A stretch of 64,000 nucleotides of DNA from CG2-30-68-42 sp037440385 (lineage in GTDB: Bacteria; Pseudomonadota; Gammaproteobacteria; Burkholderiales; Rhodocyclaceae): the NCBI GenBank assembly GCA_037440385.1, contig JBBIUI010000001.1:1-64000 (forward strand), read 5' to 3'. Numbering within the stretch: position 1 is the first letter of the stretch; every line of letters starts with the position of its first letter. The notes beneath the pieces were generated by a model, which was not told the DNA's origin, did not search any database, and worked only from the letters and a program-made list of their open reading frames with translations. Made by a program: the position numbers and the translations under genes. This document shows, piece by piece, positions 37,357-46,049 of this stretch.

Positions 37357-37842
37357 CTAGCCGATCAGCCGGCGCGCGGCGGCCAGCACGAGCAGCGTGT
37401 AGAAAGCGGCGACGACGTCGTCGGCCATCACGCCGAAGCCGTTCTTGAGCTCCCGGTCGATCCGGTCCGCCGGGGGCGGCTTGACGATGTCGAAGCCGCG
37501 AAACAGCAGGAACGCGCCGATCTGCCAGGCGATCCCATCCGGGGTCATCAGCAGCACCAGCCAGAACGGCACCATCTCGTCCCACACGATCGCGCCGTGG
37601 TCGGCCACGCCCAGGTCGCGCCCGGTGCGCGCGGCGGCGAAGATGCCCAGGGCAAACGAGGCCGCGAGGAAGATCAGCAGGCCGGCGTCGGAAAGATTCG
37701 CGCGCAGCGGCGCAAACAGCAGCCATGCCGCCAGCGTACCGGCCGTGCCCGGCGCCCATGGCGAAAGACCGCTGCCCAGGCCGCAGGCGATCAGATGCGC
37801 CGGTGACGCGACGAGGAATTTCAATCCCGGGGCGCTGCTCAT
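37357..37842 (-). CDS. pgpA: Phosphatidylglycerophosphatase A
   Basis: Removes phosphate from phosphatidylglycerophosphate to give phosphatidylglycerol in the inner membrane. The 161-residue protein has GLGSGLSPWAPGTAGTLAAW, the acidic cluster VWDEMVPFW, and FRGFDIVKPPPADRID with GFGVMADDVVAA near the C-terminus. Three or four membrane helices. ATG at 37842 overlaps the thiL stop (ATGA), the usual thiL-pgpA pairing. Confidence 0.95.
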   Translation of the reverse strand: MSSAPGLKFLVASPAHLIACGLGSGLSPWAPGTAGTLAAWLLFAPLRANLSDAGLLIFLAASFALGIFAAARTGRDLGVADHGAIVWDEMVPFWLVLLMTPDGIAWQIGAFLLFRGFDIVKPPPADRIDRELKNGFGVMADDVVAAFYTLLVLAAARRLIG

Positions 37843-38813
37843 CGTCGCTGTGCGCCGAAATGGTCCCAGCCTCGCGCGCGGATGGGCAGGTCCCGCCCGG
37901 CCGCATCGAGCAGTGCGACGCATCCGGCAGGATGGGCGCGGATGACGCCGATGCGTGTCAGCGCAACGCCCGCCGTCGCGGAAAGCGCAAGCAGCGCGTC
38001 GCGGTGCCGCGGGGCTGCGGTGAAGACGAGCTCGTAATCGTCGCCGCCGGCGAGCAGGCACTGCCGTGCGAGCTCCGTATCCGGAGTCAGCGTGGCAAGC
38101 TCCGCCCAGGGCAGCCAGTCGTCATGCAGCTCGGCGCACACTGCCGAGCGCTCGGCGATGTGACCGAGATCCGCCACCAGGCCGTCGGAGACATCGATCG
38201 CGGCGCTGGCGAGGTCTCGAAGCGCCAATCCGAGTTCGACCCGCGGCTGCGGTCGCTGCAGGGCGCCCAGGCTGCGGCTGCGGGCCTGCGCATCCAGCGC
38301 GATGCGCCCGCTCGAGGCAGCCAGCCCCAGCGCGGCCGTGCCGGGTCTTCCCGATACCCAGACATCGTCGCCGGGGCGCGCGCCTTCACGTCGAAGTGCC
38401 TGTCCCGCCGGTACTTCGCCGAACACGGTCACTGCGATCGTCAGCGGACCGCGCGTCGTGTCCCCGCCCGCCACATCGACCGAGTACCTCTGCGCGCAGC
38501 GGAAAAGCCCCTCGGAGAAGGCAGCGAGCCAGCGCTCTTCCGGTGCCGGGATCGCCAGCGCGAGCAGCGCCCAGCGCGGCTCGGCGGCCATCGCCGCGAG
38601 ATCCGAGAGATTCACCGCCAGCGATTTCCAGCCGAGATCGCCGGCGTCGGTTCCGGCCGTGAAATGAACACCCTCGACCAGCATGTCGGTCGAGGCAACG
38701 AGCTGCATGCCCGGCCGCAGCCGCATCAGCGCGGCGTCGTCTCCCACGCCGAGAACGGTGTGCGAGACCGGTCGCGTGAAATGCCGGCGAATCAGTTCGA
38801 ACTCGGAGGGCAT
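37839..38813 (-). CDS. thiL: Thiamine-monophosphate kinase
   Basis: Phosphorylates thiamine phosphate to the coenzyme TPP. From ATG 38813 it has 324 residues of the AIR synthase/ThiL fold. It begins MPSEFELIRRHF and has GVGDDAALMRL, a STDMLVEGVHF metal/ATP site, AAMAAEPRWALL, DVAGGDTTRG and AIDVSDGLVADLGHI. It lies 28 bp after nusB. The thiamine genes in this window are thus at four separate places: thiD-thiC, thiL and thiS-thiG, plus the riboswitch. Confidence 0.96.
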   Translation of the reverse strand: MPSEFELIRRHFTRPVSHTVLGVGDDAALMRLRPGMQLVASTDMLVEGVHFTAGTDAGDLGWKSLAVNLSDLAAMAAEPRWALLALAIPAPEERWLAAFSEGLFRCAQRYSVDVAGGDTTRGPLTIAVTVFGEVPAGQALRREGARPGDDVWVSGRPGTAALGLAASSGRIALDAQARSRSLGALQRPQPRVELGLALRDLASAAIDVSDGLVADLGHIAERSAVCAELHDDWLPWAELATLTPDTELARQCLLAGGDDYELVFTAAPRHRDALLALSATAGVALTRIGVIRAHPAGCVALLDAAGRDLPIRARGWDHFGAQRR

Positions 38814-38841
38814 CGCGCGGTAACGGCGAACCCGCTCGCGA

Positions 38842-39285
38842 TCAGCGAGCCCGGCCGGCGCGCTGCTGCGCGACCTGTTCCGGTCTGAGCTTCTCCGCCA
38901 GCCGGTCCAGTACGCCGTTGACATATTTCTGGCCGTCGGTGCCACCATATGATTTGGCCAGTTCGATCGCCTCGTTGAGGATCACGCGATAGGGGGTGTG
39001 CGGCTGGTGCTTGAGCTCGAATGCGGCGATCAGCAGGATGCTGCGTTCGACCGGCGAGAGCGATTCCGGGCTCCGGTCGAGCAGCGTCGCGAACTCGGCG
39101 GTGAGCGCGCCGGCTTGCGTGGCCGCACCGCGCAGCAGCGCCGAGAACAGCGCCGCATCCGCCCGGGCGAATCCGCCGGCTTCGGCCAGATGCGACTCGA
39201 TGTCCTCGATCGCGTTGCCGCTCAATTGCCACTGGTACAGCCCCTGCAGCGCGAATTCGCGTGCCAGGCGCCGGGAGGATCTCAT
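38842..39285 (-). CDS. nusB: Transcription antitermination factor NusB
   Basis: Forms the BoxA-binding NusB-NusE pair for rRNA antitermination. The 147-residue all-helical protein has ARRLAREFALQGLYQWQLSG-type N-terminal helices, LSPVERSILLIAAFELK and YRVILNEAIELAKSYGG. ATG at 39285 overlaps the ribH stop (ATGA). The ribBA-ribH-nusB-thiL-pgpA order is widespread in proteobacteria. Confidence 0.96.
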   Translation of the reverse strand: MRSSRRLAREFALQGLYQWQLSGNAIEDIESHLAEAGGFARADAALFSALLRGAATQAGALTAEFATLLDRSPESLSPVERSILLIAAFELKHQPHTPYRVILNEAIELAKSYGGTDGQKYVNGVLDRLAEKLRPEQVAQQRAGRAR

Positions 39286-39770
39286 CGCGGCACGCGGTCC
39301 TCGCCGATGCCGCGCAGCAGGTTGGCCATCTCGACCGCGGCCTGGGCGGCGTCCGTGCCCTTCTGGCGCGTGCGCGAAAGCGCCTGATCGTCGTTCTCGG
39401 TGGTCAGCACGGCATTGGCGATCGGCACCCCCGTGGCGAGCTGTACCTCGGTGATGCCGCGCGCCGACTCGTTCGAAACGATCTCGAAATGATAGGTTTC
39501 GCCCCGTATCACCGCGCCGAGCGCGACGAGTGCATCGTATCGGCCCGAATCCGCCAGCCGCCTGAGCGCGAGCGGCAGTTCGAGCGCGCCCGGAACCGTC
39601 GCGATCAGCATGTCCTGCGCACGCACCCCCAGCCGGCGCAGCTCGCCGGTGCACGAGGCGAGCAGCGCCTCGCCGACATCGCGGTTGAAGCGGCTCATCA
39701 CCAGCGCGATCCGCAGTCCGGTTCCCGAGATTCGCGGGTCGATTTCCTCGATGTCGTCGTATCGGGCCAT
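39282..39770 (-). CDS. ribH: 6,7-dimethyl-8-ribityllumazine synthase
   Basis: Condenses 5-amino-6-ribitylaminouracil with dihydroxybutanone phosphate to lumazine. From ATG 39770 it has 162 residues. It shows ALVMSRFNRDVGEALL, VPGALELPLALRRLA, ALGAVIRGETYHFEIVSNE with the catalytic His, and ATGVPIANAVLT. It starts 4 bp after the ribBA stop. Confidence 0.96.
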   Translation of the reverse strand: MARYDDIEEIDPRISGTGLRIALVMSRFNRDVGEALLASCTGELRRLGVRAQDMLIATVPGALELPLALRRLADSGRYDALVALGAVIRGETYHFEIVSNESARGITEVQLATGVPIANAVLTTENDDQALSRTRQKGTDAAQAAVEMANLLRGIGEDRVPR

Positions 39771-39774
39771 CGTC

Positions 39775-40878
39775 TCAGCGCTCCGTTCCGTCGGGGGCAA
39801 GAAAACCGCATACCTCGAGACCGAAGCCGGCCATGCTGGGCATCTTGCGCGGGCTCATCATCAGCCGCATCTTGCCGACATTCAGGTCGCGCAGGATCTG
39901 CGCGCCGATGCCGTACAAGCGCGGATCCCAGCGCGCCGCCGGCCGCGGTGCCTCGTCGCGCAGCGCCGCGAGCAAGTCGGCGCCGCTCTCCGCGCGGTGC
40001 AGCAGCACGATCACGCCTGCGCCGCGCTCGCCGATGATGCGCATCGCCCGCTCGATGCTGAACGAATGGCGCTCGTCGCCGCGATCCAGGAAGTCGAGCA
40101 CCGACACCGGTTCGTGGACCCGGATCAGCGTTTCGGTCTGCGGGCCGATGGTGCCCCGGACCAGGGCCAGATGGACCTCGTCGCTGGTGTGATCCGAATA
40201 GGCGTAGAGCCTGAACGTGCCATGCGCCGATTCGACATCCTTCTCCGCTACGCGCGTGACCAGCATTTCGGAGGCGGCGCGAAAGTTGATCAGGTCGCGG
40301 ATCGCGCCGATCTTCATCGTGTGCTCGCGCGCGAACTCGACCAGATCCGGCAGGCGCGCCATCGAGCCGTCCTCCTTGAGGATCTCGCAGATGACCGCCG
40401 CCGGCTCGAGTCCGGCGAGCCGGGCCAGGTCGCAGCCCGCTTCGGTGTGTCCGGCGCGCACGAGCACGCCACCGCGCTGGGCCATCAGCGGAAACACGTG
40501 GCCCGGTTGCACGATGTCCTCGGGCCGCGCACCGCGTGCCACCGCGACCTGGATCGTGCGTGCGCGGTCGTGTGCCGAGATCCCTGTGGTGACGCCGTCG
40601 GCCGCTTCGATCGAGACGGTGAAGGCGGTGCCGTGGCGCGCGCGGTTGTCGCGTACCATCAGCGACAGGCCGAGCGCGCGGCAGCGTTCCTCGGTGAGCG
40701 TCAGGCAGATGAGCCCGCGTCCGTGTCTGGCCATGAAGTTGACCGCCTCGGGCGTCACGAACTGGGCGGCGATCACCAGGTCGCCCTCGTTCTCGCGATC
40801 CTCCTCGTCGACCAGCACGACCATCCGGCCGTTGCGGATTTCCTCGACGATTTCGTGGATGCCGGACAGTGCGCTCAT
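39775..40878 (-). CDS. ribBA: 3,4-dihydroxy-2-butanone 4-phosphate synthase with degenerate GTP cyclohydrolase II-like domain
   Basis: A 367-residue fusion. Residues 1 to ~205 are an intact RibB: VVLVDEEDRENEGDLVIAAQ, MARHGRGLICLTL, GISAHDRARTI, and RAGHTEAGCDLARLAGL. The C-terminal ~160 residues have the GTP cyclohydrolase II fold, but the zinc site normally written H-SECLTGD-x(n)-RCDC is missing. The corresponding stretch reads LIRVHEPVSVLDFLDRGDERHS, with no Cys pair. Only the RibB activity is expected, so a separate ribA must exist elsewhere. It overlaps ribE (ATGA). Confidence 0.93.
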   Translation of the reverse strand: MSALSGIHEIVEEIRNGRMVVLVDEEDRENEGDLVIAAQFVTPEAVNFMARHGRGLICLTLTEERCRALGLSLMVRDNRARHGTAFTVSIEAADGVTTGISAHDRARTIQVAVARGARPEDIVQPGHVFPLMAQRGGVLVRAGHTEAGCDLARLAGLEPAAVICEILKEDGSMARLPDLVEFAREHTMKIGAIRDLINFRAASEMLVTRVAEKDVESAHGTFRLYAYSDHTSDEVHLALVRGTIGPQTETLIRVHEPVSVLDFLDRGDERHSFSIERAMRIIGERGAGVIVLLHRAESGADLLAALRDEAPRPAARWDPRLYGIGAQILRDLNVGKMRLMMSPRKMPSMAGFGLEVCGFLAPDGTER

Positions 40879-41483
40879 TGCGGGGATCGATCGGCGGCGG
40901 GCTCGGCGATGATGCGTTCGACGTAGCGCGCGATCAGATCCACCTCGAGATTGACCCGCATCCCCGGCACCAGGCGCTCGAGCGTGGTCGCCTCGATCGT
41001 GTGCGGGATCAGATTGACGGTGAATTCGGGCCCTTCGACCCGATTCACCGTCAGGCTCACGCCGTCGATCGCAATCGAGCCCTTGCGCGCGACGAACCGC
41101 GCCAGGTCCCGCGGCGCGCGCACCGTGAGCTCGCGGCTTTCCCCGACCGGCTCGAAGCGCACCACCTCGCCCAGCCCATCGACATGACCGGTTACGAGGT
41201 GTCCGCCGATCCGGTCGGCCAGGCGTAGCGCCTTTTCGAGATTGACCGCACCGGGCGCGTCGAGCCCCGCCGAGCAGCGCAGCGTCTCGCGCGAGACGTC
41301 CGCCTCGAACCAGGCGGCGCTCTTGGCGACCACCGTCAGGCATACGCCGTTGACCGCGATGCTGTCGCCGATCGCGACATCCGACAGGTCGAGATCGCCG
41401 GCCGCCACGCGCACGCGCAGCCCGCTTTGCAGCGGCTCGGTGCCTGTGATGCGGCCGATCGCGGCGACGATTCCGGAAAACAT
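40875..41483 (-). CDS. ribE: Riboflavin synthase, alpha subunit
   Basis: Dismutates two lumazines to riboflavin. From ATG 41483 it has 202 residues in two internally repeated lumazine-binding barrels. The N-terminal MFSGIVAAIG, GDSIAVNGVCLTVV, and the second-repeat equivalents GHVDGLGEVV and KGSIAIDGVSLTVN are visible. It is the first gene of the ribE-ribBA-ribH-nusB-thiL-pgpA run, 76 bp after dsbD. No ribD lies next to it, and no FMN riboswitch is recognisable in the gap. Confidence 0.96.
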   Translation of the reverse strand: MFSGIVAAIGRITGTEPLQSGLRVRVAAGDLDLSDVAIGDSIAVNGVCLTVVAKSAAWFEADVSRETLRCSAGLDAPGAVNLEKALRLADRIGGHLVTGHVDGLGEVVRFEPVGESRELTVRAPRDLARFVARKGSIAIDGVSLTVNRVEGPEFTVNLIPHTIEATTLERLVPGMRVNLEVDLIARYVERIIAEPAADRSPQ

Positions 41484-41559
41484 GACGGCAGCCGATTCTG
41501 GAGAAAGGCGCAATTGTAGGCGAAATGGCGAGCGCGGCGGCGCACTCGCGCGAGCCCCG

Positions 41560-43365
41560 TTAGCGCTGCGCCACCGCTGCGCGCAGGGTCGAGGGCTGCA
41601 GCACGCGATCGAGCACGGCCGCGAACTGTTCGGCCGGTTGGTAACCGACCACCCGCACGCCGGGAATCTCCTTTCCCGTGCGGTCGAAGAACACGATGCC
41701 GGGCGGACCGAACAGGTTGAAGCGCTGCAGCAGCGCGCGATCGTCTTCGCCGTTTGCCGTCACATCGGCCTGCAGCAGTACCATCCGCCTGAGTCTTTCG
41801 CGCACCGCCGGGTCGGTAAACGTGTAGCGCTCGAACTCCTTGCACGAGACGCACCAGTCCGCGTAGAAATCGAGCATCACCGGACGATTCGCGTTTGCCA
41901 GTCTTGCATCGAGTTCGGCGACGGTGCGCACGCGTTCGAACGCGACCGGCGCCGGGCTCCGGGCCGCCGCGCCGCGAAGCCCGGCGAGCGGCTGCAGCGG
42001 ATCCCGGTTGCCGGCCAGCACACCGACGAACAGCGCCGCGCCGGCCAGCAGGCACAGCACGCCGACGCCCTTCCAGAAGCGCTGCAGGCCGCCGGCAGTC
42101 ACCGGCAGCGGATCGAGCGCGTGCAGATGGATGGCCGGGAAGATCAGCAGCAACGCCCACGCAACCATCGTGGCGGCTGCGGGCAGCACCGGCGAGACGA
42201 TCCAGATCGCCACCGCCAGCAACGCGACGCCGAAGAACTTCTTGATCGCATCCATCCAGGCGCCGGCCTTCGGCAGCAGGCTGCGCGCCGAGACCGCGAG
42301 CACGATGAGCGGCGCGCCCATGCCGAGCCCCATCGCGAACAGCGCGGCTGCGCCGAGAAGCGCGTCGCGCGTCTGCGCGATGTAAAGCAATGCGCCGGCC
42401 AGCGGCGCGGCCACGCATGGACCGCAGATCAGCGCCGACAGGGCGCCCATCGTGACGACCCCGGTCACCGAACCGCCCTTGCGCCGGCCGGCCGTCACCG
42501 TCAGGCGGCTCTGCAATGCGCTCGGAAGCTGCAGCTCGTACAGGCCGAACATCGACAGCGCGAGCACGACGAACAGCGCGGCAAATGCGCCGAGCACCCA
42601 GGCGTTTTGCAGCGCCGCGGAAAGCAGGCGTCCCGACAGCCCTGCGGCGACCCCGGCAGCCGCATAGGTCACGGCCATGCCAAACACATAGGCCAGCGAC
42701 AGGCCGAACGCGCGTCGCTTGGTGATGTCATGACCGTGGCCGATGATGATGCCCGACAGGATGGGGATCATCGGAAACACGCACGGCGTGAACGTCAGCA
42801 GCGCCCCGAAGCCGAAAAAGCTCGCGACGGCGAGCCAGAATCCGGCCTTCCGGAGCATCTGCGCGACCTGGGAAGATTCGTCGCCCGGTGCCGCATCCGG
42901 CGCACGCACTGCGGCGGAAGGCGCAGGCGTTCCGGTCAGGCGGACCGAAACGCTCTGCGCGGTGGGCGGAAAACACACGCCGACGTCCGCGCAGCCCTGC
43001 GAGGTCACGGTGAGCTTGAGATCCTTGACACCCGCCGGTGCCGTGAACGGCACCGGTATGACGAGCTCATCGCGATAGGTTTCGACCTCACCGAAGAACT
43101 CGTCGGTCTTGCGCTTGCCGGGCGGAAAGCGCGGCTCGCCCAGCTTGACGGACGCCGGTTCGGCGGCGAACCGGAACTTGTCCCGATACAGGTAGTAGCC
43201 CTGGGCGATCTGGTAGCGCACCTCCAGCGTCTTCGCATCGAGTGCGCGCACCGACAGCCGGTAGGCCTGCTCGGGCTGCATCAGATCCTGGTCGGAGGCA
43301 GGCGCCGCCGCGCCGACGAACAACAAGCCGGCGAGCAGCACGATCCATCGCAATGGCATGCTCAC
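41560..43365 (-). CDS. dsbD: Thiol:disulfide interchange protein DsbD
   Basis: Carries electrons from cytoplasmic thioredoxin to periplasmic DsbC, CcmG-type and TlpA-type proteins. The ~600-residue protein has a signal peptide. Its N-terminal immunoglobulin-like domain has the Cys pair in SQGCADVGVCFPP. The eight-helix membrane domain has Cys in FTPCVFPMIP and ICGPCVAAPLAG. The C-terminal thioredoxin domain has FYADWCVSCKEFE. All three redox pairs are present. GTG at 43365 overlaps the cutA stop (GTGA); an ATG two codons on (43359) is an alternative. Confidence 0.96.
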   Translation of the reverse strand: MSMPLRWIVLLAGLLFVGAAAPASDQDLMQPEQAYRLSVRALDAKTLEVRYQIAQGYYLYRDKFRFAAEPASVKLGEPRFPPGKRKTDEFFGEVETYRDELVIPVPFTAPAGVKDLKLTVTSQGCADVGVCFPPTAQSVSVRLTGTPAPSAAVRAPDAAPGDESSQVAQMLRKAGFWLAVASFFGFGALLTFTPCVFPMIPILSGIIIGHGHDITKRRAFGLSLAYVFGMAVTYAAAGVAAGLSGRLLSAALQNAWVLGAFAALFVVLALSMFGLYELQLPSALQSRLTVTAGRRKGGSVTGVVTMGALSALICGPCVAAPLAGALLYIAQTRDALLGAAALFAMGLGMGAPLIVLAVSARSLLPKAGAWMDAIKKFFGVALLAVAIWIVSPVLPAAATMVAWALLLIFPAIHLHALDPLPVTAGGLQRFWKGVGVLCLLAGAALFVGVLAGNRDPLQPLAGLRGAAARSPAPVAFERVRTVAELDARLANANRPVMLDFYADWCVSCKEFERYTFTDPAVRERLRRMVLLQADVTANGEDDRALLQRFNLFGPPGIVFFDRTGKEIPGVRVVGYQPAEQFAAVLDRVLQPSTLRAAVAQR

Positions 43366-43700
43366 GGTCGGGCGGAGTCCTTCGGCACGGCGACCTCGGC
43401 CGCGATCCAGTCCAGATAAGCGGCAAGTCCCCGCTCGGCTACGAGCGCGACGATTTCGGGAAGTTCGTAGGGATGCTGTTCGCGGATCGTCTCTTCGACC
43501 TGCGCGTAACGCCCCGCGGTCGTCTTGATCAGCAACGGCACCTCGTTCGTGGCCTCGACGAGTCCTTCCCAGCGATAGACCGACTGGCACGGGGCGAGGA
43601 TGCTCACGCAGGCCGCCAGCCGCCGTTCGATCAGGCTGCGGGCGATGCGCTCGCCGGCTTCCGGGTCGGGCACGGTGGTCAGGACGATCAGCGGTTTCAT
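43362..43700 (-). CDS. cutA: CutA1 divalent-cation tolerance protein
   Basis: A 112-residue small trimeric cytoplasmic protein linked to copper tolerance. It has IVLTTVPDPEAGERIARSLI, LAACVSILAPCQSVYRWEG and EEVPLLIKT-like TNEVPLLIKTTAGRY, then EQHPYELPEIVAL near the C-terminus. The cutA-dsbD order (E. coli also has cutA next to dsbD) is preserved and coupled by a GTGA overlap. Confidence 0.95.
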   Translation of the reverse strand: MKPLIVLTTVPDPEAGERIARSLIERRLAACVSILAPCQSVYRWEGLVEATNEVPLLIKTTAGRYAQVEETIREQHPYELPEIVALVAERGLAAYLDWIAAEVAVPKDSARP

Positions 43701-43732
43701 GAATTCATTTTACGTCGTTCGTACGGTACCGC

Positions 43733-44512
43733 TCATTTCAACAGGCGACGCCGCGCGAGCGCCACCGCGACGGGAAACGCGACGACCAGGTAGCCCGCCA
43801 GTACCGCCAGGTGGTATGGCACCGATTCCGGAACGTGCCCGAGCAACAGCGGCCGCGCGAGCGCGACGGCGTGGGCGAGCGGCAGCGCCTGGCCGAGCGT
43901 CTGGATCGCGCCGGGCAGCTGCTCGGCCGGGAAGAATACGCCGGACAGCAGCACCATCGGCGTGATGAACAGCGTGAAGTAATACATGAAGAAGTCATAG
44001 CCTGGCGCGATCGCGGTGACGATCAGTCCGATCGCCCCGAACGTCAGTCCGACCAGGAAGATCAGCGGCACGCTCCACAGCGCGAGCGGCGAGGCGGTCA
44101 GGCCCAGTGCCCAGGCGACCAGCAGGATCGCCAGCCCGGACAGCACGCTCTTGCTGGCCGCCCACACCAGCTCGCCGAGCAGCACGTCGTCGAGCTCCAG
44201 CGGCGCATTGAGCATCGCTTCCCAGGTGCGCTGGACCTGCATTCGCGAGAAACCGGAATACAGCGCCTCGAACGTCGCGCTGTTCATCGTGCTGTAGCAC
44301 AGCGTCCCGGCGGCGAGAAAGGCGATATAGGAGATGCCGGCGATCTCGGGCAACAGCGCGCCCAGACCATACCCGAGGCCCAGCATGTAGATGACGGGGT
44401 CGGCCAGATTGCCGAGCATCGACGGAATCGCGAGTTTGCGCCACACCAGCAGGTTGCGGCGCCATACCGCGACGAAGCGCAGGCTCGGCCCGGGCGGCCG
44501 CGGCATCGTCAT
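43733..44512 (-). CDS. ABC-2 type transporter permease (NodJ family)
   Basis: A 259-residue integral membrane protein with six predicted helices and the ABC-2/NodJ pattern. WRRNLLVWRKLAIPSMLGNL is at the N-terminus, with LGYGLGALLPEIAGISYIAFLAAGTL, MQVQRTWEAMLNAPLELDDVLLGE and LFITPMVLLSGVFFPAEQLP following. It pairs with the NodI-like ATPase through an ATGA overlap. NodIJ proteins export lipochitooligosaccharides in rhizobia, but NodIJ-like pairs are frequent in betaproteobacteria without nodulation, where the substrate is unknown. Confidence 0.88.
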   Translation of the reverse strand: MTMPRPPGPSLRFVAVWRRNLLVWRKLAIPSMLGNLADPVIYMLGLGYGLGALLPEIAGISYIAFLAAGTLCYSTMNSATFEALYSGFSRMQVQRTWEAMLNAPLELDDVLLGELVWAASKSVLSGLAILLVAWALGLTASPLALWSVPLIFLVGLTFGAIGLIVTAIAPGYDFFMYYFTLFITPMVLLSGVFFPAEQLPGAIQTLGQALPLAHAVALARPLLLGHVPESVPYHLAVLAGYLVVAFPVAVALARRRLLK

Positions 44513-45420
44513 TCGCGCAGCTCGCGTCCGGTGAGCTTCAGGAACACGTCCTCGAGGTCCGCCGGCCGGTGCAGATAGCGCAGGCCCGCCTGTCCTTCGA
44601 GGTGCGCGAGCAGCGTCGTGGCGTCGCTCAGATAACAGAAAACCGTTTCGCCGGCCGTCTCCACCCGCGCCGAAAGACCTGAGGCGTGCGCCTGTGCCCA
44701 TTCGCGTGCGCCCTCTCCGTAGACCTCGACGACCTGCGGCTCGATGTGTGCGGCGATCAGCTCGCGTGCGGGCCCCCGGGCGATGACCCGGCCGTGATCG
44801 AGGATCGCGATGTCATGGCACAGTCGCTCGGCCTCTTCCATGAAATGGGTGGTCAGCAGCACCGTGACGCCGCGCTTGGGCAGCGCCATCAGCCGGTCCC
44901 AGATCAGGTGGCGCGCCTGCGGATCGAGTCCGGTGGTCGGTTCATCGAGCACGAGCAGTTCGGGTTCGTTGATCAGCGCCCGCGCGAGCGCCAGCCGCCG
45001 TTTCATGCCGCCGGACAGCTCGCGGATTCCGGTCGCGGCGCGCCCGGCCAGCCCGGCGAACTCGAGCAGCGGCGGGATGCGGCTGCGGATCACGCGCTCG
45101 GGCAGGCCGAAATAGCGGCCATAGACCAGCAGGTTCTCCGCGACCGAGAAGTCCGGATCGAGATTGTCGACCTGCGGCACGACGCCGACCCGGATGCGCG
45201 CCTCGCGCGCACGCGCGGGCACCGGTTCGCCGCACAGTCGGATCTCGCCCGCGGCCGGCGGCGTCAAACCGAGCACGCAACGCAATGTCGTGGTCTTGCC
45301 CGCGCCGTTGGGGCCGAGCAGGCCGAAGCATTTCCCGCGCGCGATCTCGAAGCTCACCCCCGCGAGCACCTCGATCGCGCCGTAGCGCTTGCGCAGCCCG
45401 GCGACCGTCAGCGGGGCCAT
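44509..45420 (-). CDS. ABC transporter ATP-binding protein (NodI family)
   Basis: A 303-residue ATPase with Walker A GPNGAGKTTTL, Q-loop VGVVPQVDNLDPDFSV (NodI-type PQxDNLD), signature LSGGMKRRLALARAL, Walker B LLVLDEPTTGLDP and switch LLTTHFMEEAERL. A C-terminal ~80-residue regulatory extension is typical for NodI. The first 13 bp overlap the alpha/beta-hydrolase gene; the end overlaps the permease gene. Confidence 0.92.
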   Translation of the reverse strand: MAPLTVAGLRKRYGAIEVLAGVSFEIARGKCFGLLGPNGAGKTTTLRCVLGLTPPAAGEIRLCGEPVPARAREARIRVGVVPQVDNLDPDFSVAENLLVYGRYFGLPERVIRSRIPPLLEFAGLAGRAATGIRELSGGMKRRLALARALINEPELLVLDEPTTGLDPQARHLIWDRLMALPKRGVTVLLTTHFMEEAERLCHDIAILDHGRVIARGPARELIAAHIEPQVVEVYGEGAREWAQAHASGLSARVETAGETVFCYLSDATTLLAHLEGQAGLRYLHRPADLEDVFLKLTGRELRE

Positions 45421-46049
45421 GCGTTGCGCAGGATCGCACGGATCACGTGCAGCTTGCGGTGGAAGAAGTGATCTGCATCGGGTACGACCGTGACGGGCAG
45501 CTCGATCGTGCGCGCCCAGTCGAGTACGTTGGCGAGCGGCACGGTCGTGTCCTTCTCCCCGTGGATGACGATGGTATCGGGCGGGACCGCGCCGGTATCG
45601 TAGCGGCGTGCGCCGCTGGCGAAGCCCGCGGCGGTTCCCACCAGTATCAGGCGCGCCGCGGGCCGGCCGCGTTCGGCGAGCCGCCGCGCGAGGCGCGCCT
45701 GCACGTAGGCGCCGAACGAGTATCCGGCCAGCACGACCGGACGATCGCCCCAGCGCGCCGCCGCGTAATCGAGCACCGCGAGCATGTCGAGCGTCTCGCC
45801 TTCGCCCTCGTCGTGGCTGCCTGCGCTCGCGCCGACCCCGCGGAAATTGGGCCGCAGGCTGACGCAGCCGAGCTCGCGCAGCGCCTTCGCGAGGGTGTAG
45901 ACGACCTTGTTTTCCAGCGTGCCGCCGAACAGCGGATGAGGATGGCATACGAGCGCGATGCCGCGCGGCTCGGCAGGCGCCTCGATCAGCGTCTCGATCG
46001 GTCCGGCCGGCCCGTCGATCAGCGCGCGCTCGCCGCGGGCCGCCGTCAT
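45408..46049 (-). CDS. Alpha/beta hydrolase (serine esterase-like)
   Basis: A 213-residue hydrolase of the COG2945 type. It has VCHPHPLFGGTLENKVV (oxyanion region with HPHP), RPNFRGVGASAG, the nucleophile elbow LAGYSFGAYVQ, the likely acid in HGEKDTTVP and His in VPDADHFFHRK. The substrate is unknown. Start overlaps the ferredoxin stop (ATGA), and the 3' end runs 13 bp into the ABC ATPase gene, so it may belong functionally with the exporter. Confidence 0.87.
   Translation of the reverse strand: MTAARGERALIDGPAGPIETLIEAPAEPRGIALVCHPHPLFGGTLENKVVYTLAKALRELGCVSLRPNFRGVGASAGSHDEGEGETLDMLAVLDYAAARWGDRPVVLAGYSFGAYVQARLARRLAERGRPAARLILVGTAAGFASGARRYDTGAVPPDTIVIHGEKDTTVPLANVLDWARTIELPVTVVPDADHFFHRKLHVIRAILRNAWPR

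Noticed and set aside
37217..37906. Extended frame overlapping pgpA on the minus strand
   Set aside because: It is a different frame from pgpA, whose motifs lie in the 37357-37842 reading frame.
44509..45420. The NodI-like pair as evidence of a nodulating bacterium
   Set aside because: NodIJ-like transporters are common in non-symbiotic betaproteobacteria and no nod genes are present.
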